NCBI GenBank assembly: GCA_018398805.1
Contig: JAGFBZ010000902.1
Location: 7,501-71,500, forward strand
From: Hirundichthys speculiger
Taxonomy: Eukaryota; Chordata; Actinopteri; Beloniformes; Exocoetidae
Direction of reading: 5' to 3'
DNA: 64,000 nucleotides
Shown: positions 46,101 to 56,993 of the stretch, in pieces
Layout of the letters: each line of letters opens with the position of its first letter
Numbering within the stretch: position 1 is the stretch's first letter
Program-made: the position numbers and the translations under genes
Notes under the pieces: generated by a model
The model's input: only the letters and a program-made list of their open reading frames with translations
The model's database searches: none
Told to the model about the DNA's origin: nothing

Positions 46101-48203
46101 CTGGACTGGAACAGCTGTCCTCAGGTATCGTAGTCAGGTTGTCCTGAACTGGAACAGCTGTCCTGAGGTGTCGTAGTCCGGTGGTCCTGGACTGAAACAG
46201 CTGTCCTCAGGTGTCGTAGTCCGGTGGTCCTGGACTGGAGCAGCTGTTCTCGGGCATCGCAGTCCGGTGGTCCTGGACTGGAACAGCTGTCCTCGGGCGT
46301 CATAGTCCTGTGGTCCTGGACTGAAACAGCTGTTCTCGGGCGTCGTAGTCTGGTGGTCCTGGACTGGAACAGCTGTCCTCAGGTATCGTAGTCCGGTGGT
46401 CCTGGACTGGAACACCTGTTCTCAGGTGTCGTAGTCTGGGGGTCCTGGACTGGAACAGCTGTACTCAGGTATCGTAGTCAGGTTGTCCTTAACTGGAACA
46501 GCTGACCTCAGGTGTCGTAGTCCGGTGGTCCTGGACTGAAACAGCTGTCCTCAGGTGTCGTAGTCCGGTGGTCCTGGACTGGAGCAGCTGTTCTCGGGCA
46601 TCGCAGTCCGGTGGTCCTGAACTAGAACAGCTTTCCTCAGGTATCGTAGCCCGGTGGTCCTGGACTGGAGAAGCTGTTCTCAGGCATCGTACTCAGGTGG
46701 TCCTGGACTGGAACACCTGTCCTCAGGTGTCATAGTCTGGTGGTCGTGGACTGGAACACCTGTCCTCAGGTGTCGTAGTCCGGTGGTCCTGGACTGGAGC
46801 AGCTGTTTGAAGTGTGTCTTAGTCCTGTGGTCCTAGACTGGAACAGCTGTCCTCAGGTGTCATAGTCCGGTGGTCCTGGACTGGAACACCTGTCCTCAGG
46901 CATCGTAGTCCGGTGGTCCTGAACTGGAACAGCTGTCCTCAGGCGTCGTAGTCCGGTGGTCCTGGACTGGAACAGCTGTCCTCAGGCGTCATAGTCCAGT
47001 GGTCCTGGACTGTAACACCTGTTCTCAGGTGTCGTAGTCCGGTGGTCCTGGACTGGAACACCTGTTCTCAGGCGTCGTAGTCCAGTGGTCCTGGACTGGA
47101 ACACCTGTTCTCAGGCGTCATAGTCCGGTGGTCCTGGACTGGAACAGCTGTTCTCGGGCGTCATAGTCCGGTGGTCCTGGACTGGAACAGCTGTTCTCGG
47201 GCGTCATAATCCGGTGGTCCTGGACTGGAACAGCTGTCCTCAGGTATCGTAGTCCGGTGGTCCTGGACTGGAACACCTGTTCTCAGCTGTCGTAGTCCGG
47301 TGGTCCTGGACTGGAACAGCTGTCCTCAGGTATCGTAGTCAGGTTGTCCTGCACTGGAACAGCTGTCCTGAGGTGTCGTAGTCCGGTGGTCCTGGACTGG
47401 AACAGCTGTCCTCAGGTGTCGTAGTCCGGTGGTCCTGAACTAGAACAGCTTTCCTCAGGTATCGTAGCCCGGTGGCCCTGGACTGGAGAAGCTGTTCTCA
47501 GGCATCGTAGTCAGGTGGTCCTGGACTGGAACACCTGTCCTCAGGTGTCATAGTCTGGTGGTCGCGGACTTGAACACCTGTCCTCAGGTGTCATAGTCTG
47601 GTGGTCGTGGACTGGAACACCTGTCCTCAGGTGTCGTAGTCAGGTGGTCCTGGACTGGAACACCTGTCCTCAGGTGTCATAGTCTGGTGGTCGTGGACTG
47701 GAACACCTGTCCTCAGGTGTCGTAGTCAGGTGGTCCTGGACTGGAACAGCTGTCCTCAGGCATCGTAGTCCGGTGGTCCTGGACTGGAACAGCTGTCCTC
47801 AGGTGTCATAGTCCAGCGATCCTGGACTGGAACACCTGTTCGCAGGTGTCGTAGTCCGGTGGTCCTGGACTGAAACAGCTGTCCTCAGGTATCGTAGTCC
47901 GGTGGTCCTGGACTGGAACACCTGTTCGCAGGTGTCGTAGTCCGGTGGTCCTGGACTAGAACAGCTGTCCTCAAGTGTCGTAGTCCGGTGGTCCTGAACT
48001 GGAACAGCTGTCCTCAAGTGTTGTAGTCCGGTGGTCCTGGACTGGAACACCTGTTCGCAGGTGTTGTAGTTGTGTGCATTGACATAAAGGCTTTTGAGCT
48101 TTACTCACTTTTTTAAAAAAAACGTACTGCTATTACTTTTCAGCACAACTGTATTTTAGATTTTTCCATCATCTTTAAAGAAGCCCAAAAGTGACATGAC
48201 TGT
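34111..48203 (+). mobile_element. Tc1-like relic containing the 43-bp minisatellite
   Basis: The left end TACAGTCATGTTCAAAA and the right end ACATGACTGT (48194-48203) are inverse matches of a Tc1-type terminus. Between 34300 and 35070 the plus strand keeps scattered transposase motifs: NQETTTRMDE near 34615, TVKHGGASIM near 34910 and VFYQDNDSKH near 35022 (the FQQDND-KH block of Tc1). All frames are full of stops. Right after this block the minisatellite begins. Element-like sequence resumes at 48071 (TGACATAAAGGCTTTTGAGC). Without the array the element would be about 1.1 kb. Confidence 0.65.
35070..48070. repeat. 13-kb minisatellite, 43-bp unit, about 300 copies
   Basis: The unit is GTAGTCCGGTGGTCC, TGGACTGGAACAGCTG, TCCTCAGGCGTC (43 bp). 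Two main variants alternate irregularly, AACAGCTG and AACACCTG, with GTCGTAG/GTCATAG/ATCGTAG ends. Marker variants recur at multiples of the unit: the block at 43669-44106 repeats at 44400-44837 (731 bp, 17 units), and frames at 39642, 40672, 41921 and 42782 recur with offsets close to whole units. So higher-order duplications exist. Repeated 60-145 codon open frames inside it are repeat translations, not genes. Confidence 0.97.
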
Positions 48204-48228
48204 CTTGGTCACTCGTGGACGTGCTCGG

Positions 48229-48430
48229 TCTCTGGTGGACCTGCTCAGTCTTTGGTGGACCTGCTAGGTCTCCCGTGGACCTGCTCGGTCTTCGGTGGAC
48301 CTGCTAGGTCTCTCGTGGACCTGCTCGGTCTCTCTTGGACCTGCTCGGTCTCTCGTGGACCTGCTCGGTCTCTCCTGGACCTGCTCGGTCTCTCCTGGAC
48401 CTGCTCAGTCTCTCCTGGACCTGTTCTGTT
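48229..48430. repeat. 20-bp minisatellite, about 10 copies
   Basis: The unit is CTCGGTCTCTCGTGGACCTG with small variants. It begins about 25 bp beyond the Tc1-like terminus. The last unit leads into CTGTTCTCAGGTG, a word also found in the 43-bp unit, so the two arrays may share ancestry. Confidence 0.93.
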
Positions 48431-48939
48431 CTCAGGTGACTCCAGTGGATGCTGCTGGTCATCGTTAATGCTGCTGTAGATGGAAGGAATCAAAGGGAAA
48501 TAACGAGGAGGATTGTCTTATTTCCTCTAGATGCTGAAATAAATTATTCCTGAACAAGGGCCCTGAGTAAACCAGTCTATCAACACTTTCATCCTCTGAG
48601 CCTGAGCTGCTCCAACCTCCTTTTACCCCAGAAACCTGCCGATTAAAGACGAGCTTCTGGGGCCATTTTTGTTTGAAGATCGTCTAGTTTTTTAAAAATA
48701 CGTTTCTTTTTTTTTTCTTAAAGTAGTGGTACAAGAAAAAGAAATAGGAATGAAACTACAGTGAACAGGTGATTTGCTCCCACAGTCAACTGGATCCAGC
48801 ACCAAAGTTGGACCACTGGGACCCTGTCTGTGCCGACGCAGGGACAGACTGTGGTCAGAAACAATGCAGGATCTCTGCCTTTGCTCTCAGTGAAAGAATT
48901 TAACCAGCTGCTGAGCTCAGGGCACAACTTCCACCAATT
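48431..48939. other. Unassigned DNA
   Basis: T run near 48707-48718. No gene or element recognised. Confidence 0.4.
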
Positions 48940-50001
48940 CATCCATCATCCATGCCCGTTTAATCCTCTGCAGGGTCACAGGGACCTGCTGGAGTCTATC
49001 CCAGCTCTCTTCAGGTGAAAGACAGGGGTCCACCTGGACAGGTCACCAATCCATAACAGGACCACATGTAGACAAACAATCACTCACACTCACAACCACT
49101 CCTACAGGCAATTTAGAACCACCAGTTAACCTGACATGCATGTCTTTGTAATCGTTGCCCGGACGACGCATGGCATGGAAGCTACGCGCTGCATCTCCGG
49201 GGGCTTGTCATTGCGACACTGGACGCTCCGGTTAGTGCCCGGCGTGTGGTGGTTTTGCTGTCTGGTGTCGATGTGCTACCTATGGGTGCGGATCGGTCCT
49301 CTTGCGGCTGGTGGAGACGTGCCGCCGCGGGCGTGGACAGTGTCGTCCTGGGCTGCTGCCCACGGTGGCCGCCGTAGCTGGATCTGGGTTCCGGCATGGC
49401 CGTGGCCGTCAGGCAGCTGCTGCCTCTGTCCAGTGGTCTGCATGCCAGGGTGAGTCAGGTGGCCTGGCGGGGGCCGTCTGGAGACCTGGTGGGGCCTGGC
49501 ACTGCTGGGGGAGATGCCGACGGTCTGGTCCACGTGATGAACCGGGCTCTGGGACGGTCGCCTCCGTCGCTTGAAGGAACTTGGTCTTCCCAGAGGAGAC
49601 GGTTTGGTTCATCGGTGTTTCCTCCTCTCTGACCTGGAGATATCTCACTTGATTCATCTTTATGGAGATATACTGGTTTTAACGGCTGTTAACTGATCTG
49701 AATGGCTGTTAACTGGAGTTAGCACTCGGACCACAGGACCGGGACATGAAAAGGAGCGGTGGACGCTGGCAGCTCCTCAAGTACACCAGACTGGATACTA
49801 CTGAAACCTGAATTTCCCCCTTGGGGGATCAATAAAGTATATTTGAATTTGAATTGAATAGAATTTGGACTGATGGAGGAAGCTGGAGAACCTGGAAGAA
49901 ACCCACACAAACACCAGGAGAACATAACTCCACACAGAAAGACCTGCTGAGGTTCAAACCAGGGAGCAACAATGCTGACCACCATGACACCATGCTGCCC
50001 C
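48940..50001 (-). mobile_element. tRNA-headed SINE split by a retroposon
   Basis: The 3' part (48945-49148) has the family words CAGCTCTCTTCAGG, CCACCTGGACAGG and CTGACATGCATGTCTTTG. The 5' part resumes at about 49865 (TTTGGACTGATGGAGG) and runs to the head (AGGTTCAAACC as reverse B box near 49952, then the reverse A-box region). The interruption is the GC-rich retroposon copy 2. A TTTG shared at both junctions may be a short target duplication. Confidence 0.8.
49149..49864 (+). mobile_element. GC-rich retroposon, copy 2
   Basis: Same family as 17552-18329: starts at CGTTGCCCGGACGACGC and ends GGGGGATCAATAAAGTATA with (TTGAATT)n. About 715 bp, inserted in the SINE. No credible ORF. Part of it (49427-49703) is copied almost exactly at 53047-53322. 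Confidence 0.75.
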
Positions 50002-50002
50002 T

Positions 50003-50100
50003 CCACCAATTCAATTTAATTCAGTTCAATTCAATTCAATTCAGTTCAATTCAAATACAATTCAATTAAATTTTGTTTGTATAGCATCTATTACAATGTC
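50003..50100 (-). mobile_element. LINE-type 3' tail, (TTCAA)n in plus orientation
   Basis: TTCAATTTAATTCAG and repeated TTCAATTCAA, then AAATTTTGTTTGTATAGC, is the reverse complement of the (TTGAA)n tail family at 11900-11946. It directly abuts the SINE head. Confidence 0.7.
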
Positions 50101-51340
50101 AATTGTAATAGGCATTGTAGACTTTAGGCTTTTTAGATTATATGTGTTTTTATGAGCTTATTCTGATGTTTCCATTAAGGTCCATACATACTGTACATTA
50201 AATACTCACACAGGCAAAACCTGCCAGTGCGTCTGTGCAGTAAATTATCCTAGAGTAGAAAGAAATTCAGACAAAATCTCCTGAAACGGCATCTTGTTAG
50301 ATTCCATGTGTAATCTTGCTTTGTCCCAAGCGTGGGTGTTTATGTGAATAACTGAATAATGAATGGAGTTATGTGTGTGTGTGTGAGCTGGGGTAGATGA
50401 TTTGAATAATGGCATGTGTTCTCCCAGTTGTCAAAATAAACACCAAATTCCCTCTCCTTCTCTCAAATACAAAAAGCTCTGTGAGTATTTGTGGTAAAAT
50501 TAGGCAGCAGTTATCCCTGCTGAGCTGCAGAGAGCTCAACTGTCATTCTGGAAATGTCACAGCACTGAATGTCATCACCTTGATAGTTTTTATATAAGAA
50601 ACAGCATTTCTCTCTCTTTTTTTTCCCAACATACACTATGAGATTTTTGTGACCATAAGTTTAAAAATGTGTGCAAGTGCACGCACACACTTCCATGGCC
50701 AGGAGTCGGAGGCGGAAGGCAATTAAAACTTGCCATTTCTACTGAGCCAGCCACTTTATCAAAGCTTCTGGTTAATAGTGGGTCTATTTATCACCCAATC
50801 ATGGCCTTATTCTCACTTTATATTCCAAAGGTCGGAGCTAAAGTTTAAGTTTTTCCACTCAGGGCACCAGATTGGGACAGGCCTGCATACATGATTTAAA
50901 TGTGCGTTATTAGACATATATAAGACTTCTGCAGCCGCAGATGGAAACACTGCACGTTTGTACAGTTTGTGGACCTGCACATGTCATAATCGTGGGGTTT
51001 TCATTCCACACTAAAAAGGGGGACCTTTAGCTGTCAGTAACATGCATGTGAAACAACACTGGGTGCACGATGCCTGCATTCCCTGCTGCACTATTCATAG
51101 CTGCAGAGCTTTCCACGGGTACTGGCACAGTAGTGTTCTGAATAGGAAACACCAGCATCATTGTTTCTGGACGTCCCTGGACTAGAGCTTATGGTGAATA
51201 GCCGTAACTCTACGTTTGTCTGAAGAATTTATTATGAGGAGATAAGTTGGCACACAAGAGTTACAATGGGCTGCCTACATCAGCTTTACTGGACCGACTG
51301 GAGATCCAACAAGACTGCTCTGGTGAGTGTAAGGGGGAGC
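50101..51340. other. Unassigned, mostly repeat-free DNA
   Basis: (TG)n at about 50372-50385. The part 50690-51000 shows no repeat signature and is a candidate conserved non-coding stretch; this is only a guess from appearance. Confidence 0.3.
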
Positions 51341-51348
51341 TCCTTCTG

Positions 51349-52394
51349 TAGGGATGGGATTTGATAAGATTTTTCAGATTCCGATTCCATTATCGATACT
51401 GTTTAACAATTTGATTCTTTATCGATTCTCTTATTGATTCTAATTTGGGGAAAAAAGGAGAACCAACAGTTTTATTAACATCAATTTACTTAGAAGCCAC
51501 GACCTTACAAACTCAACAGCGAGGTCAAAAGAGGCCCAAAGCCTGGATAACGTGTTAACTGTTGTAATATGTAACTGTGCAAATACACAAGAATGTGTTA
51601 ACATTTTACTAACAGATTTTTCCTAATAGAAATGAAAAAAATCTCCTTTTTAAAAGGATACATGAGCTCAGTAAGCACTCAAAAATAATAATAAAGATAG
51701 ATACTATCAAATACAATGGAACAGTGCATAGTACAAATCTGCAAATACTATGAAGAATTAACAATTCTTTAGCAGAAAAATAATCATGTCTTCCAGCCTC
51801 TGAACCAGCCAGACTCTCTCTCTCGTCACGGTCATCTTCTAAATGTAATGCAGAAGGCATTCGTTTAATAGCATAGCGTTAATGTTATAGTGTGTTTTAC
51901 AAAGAAGCACATAGGCAGCGGGATAGCTACTAACCACAGTTACCAGAGGTGATCTTAGCTTGGCAACTGCTGCTGGGTTGAGATCCATCAGTCCGAAGCG
52001 TCAGAAACACGACACTCGTTATCGCATGTTGTGTGTTCAAATGTTTCTGCATGTTAGTCGTGTTCCCTCCCGACGCTGTTATCTCCACTTTACAATGACT
52101 GCTAGTTGCCTTGTTGCCATCTTTCTTTGGTGAAGTGAAGCCAAACTTTGGAGCGTTTGAACCTGGTGGGCGCCATTGTTGTTTACAACTGCAATGCTAA
52201 CGTGCTAAACCGACGTAACTTAATCACGTAAGTGCTTTCTGGAATTGACTGTGTGTAATTTGCGTAAATTACGTGAGATTTGTGCTGGTTGGAATCGATA
52301 AGAGAATCGCTAGATAAACTGCCAAACAATTCCATGGAATTGAAACACACGGAACCGGTTCTCTACAGGAACCGGTTCTCGATTCCCAACCCTA
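51349..52394 (-). mobile_element. BED-finger hAT transposon, copy 2, both ends present
   Basis: Ends are TAGGGATGGGATTTGATAAG on the left and, as reverse complement, TAGGGTTGGGAATCGAGAAC on the right. The perfect 8-bp duplication TCCTTCTG is at 51341-51348 and 52395-52402. On the minus strand, ATG 52176 begins MAPTRFKRSKVWLHFTK, the start of a BED zinc finger, which soon loses frame. At 1,046 bp it lacks the hAT catalytic domain. It lies inverted relative to copy 1, 18 kb away. Confidence 0.92.
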
Positions 52395-52402
52395 TCCTTC
52401 TG

Positions 52403-53046
52403 TGATGGAAAGGCCTGGTCAGCAGGCTCCTCCAGATGTAGCTGGACTGGTTCAAGGCAGTCCACAGAAAAAACATTCATGAGAGTAGCACCAATGTCCT
52501 CAACGGACCCCGTGGTCCCAGTCTCCAGGTCCTGAGATGGACTGTCAGGAAATGGCCTGGAGTAGAACAGCACTGTGGAGACAGATGATGGTCTTTGCTT
52601 TCTTAGCCACCTCCCAAATAGAAGTTCCACATCGATGGTGCCACACAGTCGGATCAGGGAGCTGTCAGCCCATCAGCAAGCACGTGGAGTTCCCATCTAG
52701 AGCTGTTATCTTGGATGAAGGACACCCTGGAAGCTCTGCCAGCACCGAAACAGTTTCTGTCCATGAGCTGCGACGGCTGACTGTTGGCAGGGAAGAACTG
52801 CCTGGAGAACGGCACTGAAACGATGCTCGCCGTGACCTCTGTCCACGCTAAAAACTGTTTATATGGAGTCATTAACCTCAATATTGATCATATTAGCTGA
52901 CTGTGAGGGCTGATTCAATCACCCCTGTTGACGGCAGCCAGTGTTTCCGGATCTTTCCCACTAAACCCCAGACGTCCATGGATGTCTTTTTTAAGGCTAA
53001 ATAAGGTCAGCCCGTCGTGGTCCACATTTAGCCCAGAAGAAGACGT
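52403..53046 (-). other. Unidentified degenerate coding-like stretch
   Basis: Minus-strand frames (52881-52654 and 52630-52310) have balanced composition and could be one frameshifted protein, for example DLETGTTGSVEDIGATLMN. The hAT copy 2 inserted into its lower end. I recognise no domain; it may be part of an unknown retroelement. Confidence 0.25.
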
Positions 53047-53322
53047 TGTCCAGTGGTCTGCATGCCAGGGTGAGTCAGGTGGCCTGGCGGGGGCCGTCTG
53101 GAGACCTGGTGGGGCCTGGCACTGCTGGGGGAGATGCCGACGGTCTGGTCCACGTGATGAACCGGGCTCTGGGATGGTCGCCTCCGTCGCTTGAAGGAGC
53201 TTGGTCTTCCCAGAGGAGACGGTTTGGTTCATCGGTGTTTTCCTCCTCTGACCTGGAGATATCTCACTTGATTCATCTTTATGGAGATATACTGGTTTTA
53301 ACGGCTGTTAACTGATCTGAAT
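53047..53322 (+). mobile_element. 276-bp near-identical duplicate of retroposon copy 2
   Basis: Matches 49427-49703 with about five differences. It lacks both the 5' start and the TTGAA tail of the family, so it is an internal fragment. Similar words flank it: CCACATTTAGCCCAGAAG on the left and CCAGATTTAGCCCAAAA on the right. Confidence 0.88.
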
Positions 53323-54002
53323 ATTGAAAATCCATCCCTGTTTCGCCGTTGTTTCCTGGTCCAGATTTAGCCCAAAAAAAGACTTTGGAAATTTGTCTCT
53401 GTTAAGCCATTATTTTTCCATCTTTTTCAGAAACACGACAAAACTCCCACTGATTCGGAAGACATTTGTGTTCAGGGACAAAATACAGAAGAATGTCAAC
53501 ATGCTCAACCTTAGAAGAAGTTCCAGGCTATGTTAACATTATTTTTGCAAGAAAAAGATCAGCACTGATTGCGTAATAAGTAGAGATCCTGTCTACTACT
53601 GAAATAACTGGAGGAAACTACTATCACAGAAAGACACAGGTCTGCAAAGTCCCAGAAGAATGTAGGTTGTACCCCATTACTCACCCATTTGTAACCCAGG
53701 TTACCAGGCCTTATTAACAGTCCAGTCCACCAGTCAATTAATTAGATCAATAAATTAAAAAAGTCATATTTTTTTTCATGTGACAGATAAATGACAATCT
53801 TGCATAAAATGAATAAATGGGATTTATGGTTAAAAAAATCATACATATGTTAATAAATAATATTTTTTAATAAATAGATTAAAAAGATCGACACACACAA
53901 GTTAATTTATCTATTTTAAAAGAGTATTTCATTTCATTTCAAGTGTGTGCTTTTCTCAAAGTGTAAAAGATTCAGGTGACCTGAGGAGTTCACGTAATAG
54001 TG
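53323..54002. other. Unassigned AT-rich DNA
   Basis: 53740-53940 is very AT-rich with ATAAAT words. Nothing recognised. Confidence 0.4.
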
Positions 54003-55640
54003 TAACCAATCAGACGCCACCAGGCCGTACGTGCCTGGGTGCTTCCGTTTTTTCTCTCTCTCTGCCGGATCACCTCGAGGCAGCTGTGTGCTAGTGTCCT
54101 GCTGCAGGCTCTGCCGATTTTTTGTCTGAGAGCCAGATATTCCAAGTCTAAGTCACTTTTATCATCAGAGCAGAGAGCGGAGCTTCCCCTTTTTTGCCGT
54201 GGATAGATGAGCAGACTGTGTGTTTGCAACAGAAGCGGAGGAGAACGTGAGTTGTGTTGATTAGCATTCGGCGCTAATTCGGCGCTAGCTTCAGCGCTAG
54301 CTCCAGTCATTAGCCAGGTTCATTGCTGAATTGTAAAGGTTACACATTACTGAACTCCCGTGTCCCTGTCTCCTGGACTGATGAGAGCCGTGTATTGTGC
54401 CTGTGCCTGGAGTTTGTGTGAACTGAGTCTCTGGTGAGTAACTTTTACTGAAGTTGGTTTGATAATGGAGTGAAATGTGCTGCTTCTGCTAATGTTAATA
54501 TGGATCACTGAGGCATTATTTTTGTGAATATGGGAAAAAAAAAAGCTTTATATTACGATGTTCTGTTTACATTTACCCTCGCTCTGTGTTTTTTTTGTGA
54601 GCAGCAGTAGGAAAAAAGAGGGAAAGAAATGTTCAGCCGCTTTGCTCATGTTAATACTGAGAAATGTGTTCAGTTCATTGAATTGACAGTAAAAGGTGGT
54701 TAAAATAATTGTTAAGAAGCTGTTACAAAGTATATGCATGAAAATGTGTGTTTATATGTAATTACTTAGATTTAAAAGTATATTTTATTTATGCGAACAA
54801 TATAGTAACCCTGTTTTTGTCCTTTATAGGCCGGGTTTTTTTTTTTCCTTTTCATATCCCTTGTATGGATTCCCGTGTTGATCTGCAAGATATCGTCCTC
54901 TACTGGGGATTCTTCCTGTATCTGTAAAGGTAGAACGGGACTAATTTATTGAGAACTGGCTGATATTTCATGTCTGAAGAGCTGAAAAGCTAAAAATAGT
55001 TTTTTTATTTATTTTTCTACAACTCCATTTTCTATTCAGTACAATACAACACATTTAAAAACTTACCCTTGATGTGTGTGAGGTTCTTTACTTGGTCACT
55101 CAATGCATTTTGCTAATGCCCCTTTCTCCTGTAGCGACCTGAACTTCTGACTACTGGTCCACAAGGTAACTGATACACTGATGAAATAAATATCTGTATC
55201 TCCCAGTCTTTTACCATTAGCAGTTAGAGCTGAGGCAGGTTACACATTACCCTGTGGTTACTTGGGTAGCCCCTATAAAACGTGGGCGGTATATCCTCTG
55301 TGCTCGGTGCATCACAAGTCATTTGCTTCAATCCTAAATGCTCTGATCGTAATTTTTGATTGTGTGCATCGGTTGTGAGGATGTGTTTTTAATAGAGATG
55401 TCTGCAGTAAATCAGTCTTGGACTGTGGTTCCAGATTACTGTTACCAGCACTTTTCACCAAGGTCGTCACATCCCACAATAGTGAGGCCACCAGGATCTA
55501 CTGGGATTGTTGTCAGGTCAGAGGTCACAGGCGGAGTTGACAGAGGAGGCAGAAGCTGGGCTACTAACCCAATAGAGAAAATGACTACTTATACTTTGAG
55601 AAACTCATAGCAGAGCAGATTAAAGCCTCTCAGCTTTAAT
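54003..55640 (+). other. Candidate spliced transcription unit with 70-codon ORF
   Basis: A CCAAT-type motif (AACCAATCAG, 54004-54013) precedes a GC-richer block with repeated GGCGCTA words. Good splice signals follow in order: donor CTG|GTGAGT after 54433; acceptor CCTTTATAG before 54840; donor AAAG|GTAGAA after 54929; acceptor CTTTCTCCTGTAG before 55135; donor CAAG|GTAACT after 55165; acceptor TTTTTAATAG before 55396. That gives exons of 90 and 31 nt and a last exon with an ATG at 55398 and a 70-codon frame to 55610 (starts MSAVNQSWTVVPDYC, includes HPTIVRPPGSTG). ATTAAA occurs at 55619. I do not recognise the protein. It could be a host gene, a lncRNA or part of a transposon. Confidence 0.3.
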
Positions 55641-55865
55641 ATTCATCACTTTGTAGATTGACCAAAACAATCAACTGAAGACGCCATCAACACAGCCCCT
55701 CCACACTGCACTGTTCCTCCTGGAGAAGCCAGAGAGCTATCCCACAATGCAAAGTTACATTAGAAAGACAACTTTGTCAGGCATCTAGACCACATTTTGA
55801 TTTGGTTGAAAAGTGAAAGGTGATAAAAGCTACTCAAAGGGATAAAAGCTGTCATTTTTAAGATG

Positions 55866-56030
55866 TTACAGTTGAAGTCAGAGGTTTACATACACTGTGC
55901 AAAAACACGCTTTTCATTTTCTGGCTCACTGTCTGAAGTCAAATCAGACTAAACCTCTCCTGTTTCAGTCCAGTCAGGATTACCTTAATAATTTCATTTT
56001 GTTAACAGCAGTAAGATAAAAAAAAAAAAA
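55866..56030. mobile_element. Tc1-family terminal repeat fragment
   Basis: TTACAGTTGAAGTCAGAGG then TTTACATACACTG is the start of the Tc1-like terminal repeat known from salmonid-type elements. The inner part is diverged and ends near a 17-base A run. No second end or transposase was found nearby. Confidence 0.7.
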
Positions 56031-56946
56031 AAAAAGAAGCTTCAAAAAGACCTGGAGGTGACATCACAGGTGTGTTTGTCCGGTTTCTTCTCACACATCT
56101 CATCTATGTAGCTCCATGGATGTGATCATGGTCCCCTGAAAGACTCTGTGACATGTGTATGTGTGTGTGTGAAGGACTTCCGGCTTGACTCAATGTGGTT
56201 TTGTGCCATGAAATTTGTCATCTTAATCTCACAAACATGAGCGGAGGGGCTCACATCTCTCTCTACCACCTCATCTGCACTTATTCGTGCGCACTAACTG
56301 TGCGCCGTAACACCGGCAGTTACATTCACAGCCTCAGACGAGTGTGCGTGCGCATTTATATCCTAAAAAAAATTCTTGTGAACTGATTTCCTTTTCAAAT
56401 TGCTGTCTGAAAGACTGTTCAAAGGGAGACGGCGACAAGACAAAAATCCTCTGTAGATTTCAGAACATGCCGTTCTCTAATTTACTGCTAATGAAGGATC
56501 TGTCTGCTGCCGTGCTCCCGTACTGTCATTTTCTACTCGGTTTAAGATCTTCTCTCTGTATTTCACTTTTGTGAGGTACAGAATACCCTTATACCCATAT
56601 ACCTCTTCCAAAAACATGTGTAAAATACTCATTTTTAGTGGTATTGTTATCAAATTTGAACTTGCACTAGGTAAGGCTTCATGCTGTGATCCCATTGTGT
56701 TTTCCAGCTAATAAGTCACAGCTGCACTCATCTGCAGACATCTGTTTACAAAAAAAATTCAGGCGGAAATAAAAAACTTCTATTTCAGTGTGTTCAAACT
56801 TAGATTACTCAAATCTAGTAGCACTTAAAGTAATACAGTTGTGGGAAAAACGGCAGTGTTACCTTTCAAAAGAGACCAGAACCATCCATGTGCTATAAAC
56901 GGTTCAAGAACAGCTTTCAATTTACTTTGGGGATGCCTTGGATAGA
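56031..56946. other. Unassigned DNA
   Basis: A (TG)n patch lies at about 56156-56172. Open frames such as 56195-56386 lack motifs. Confidence 0.4.
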
Positions 56947-56984
56947 CGTTTTAGGCAAATTCTCCCTAAAATTTGCCTAAAACG
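56947..56984. repeat. Perfect 15-bp inverted repeat
   Basis: CGTTTTAGGCAAATT (56947-56961) pairs with 56970-56984 around an 8-nt loop. It lies just left of the hAT MITE. Confidence 0.93.
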
Positions 56985-56993
56985 CCCATAGGG

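Noticed and set aside
36498..48050. Recurring 60-145 codon frames
   Set aside because: Each is the same 43-bp repeat read through; recurrence reflects block duplication, not a gene family.
35070..48070. CRISPR-like regular repeats
   Set aside because: Units are contiguous with no unique spacers, and the setting is a vertebrate-type genome.
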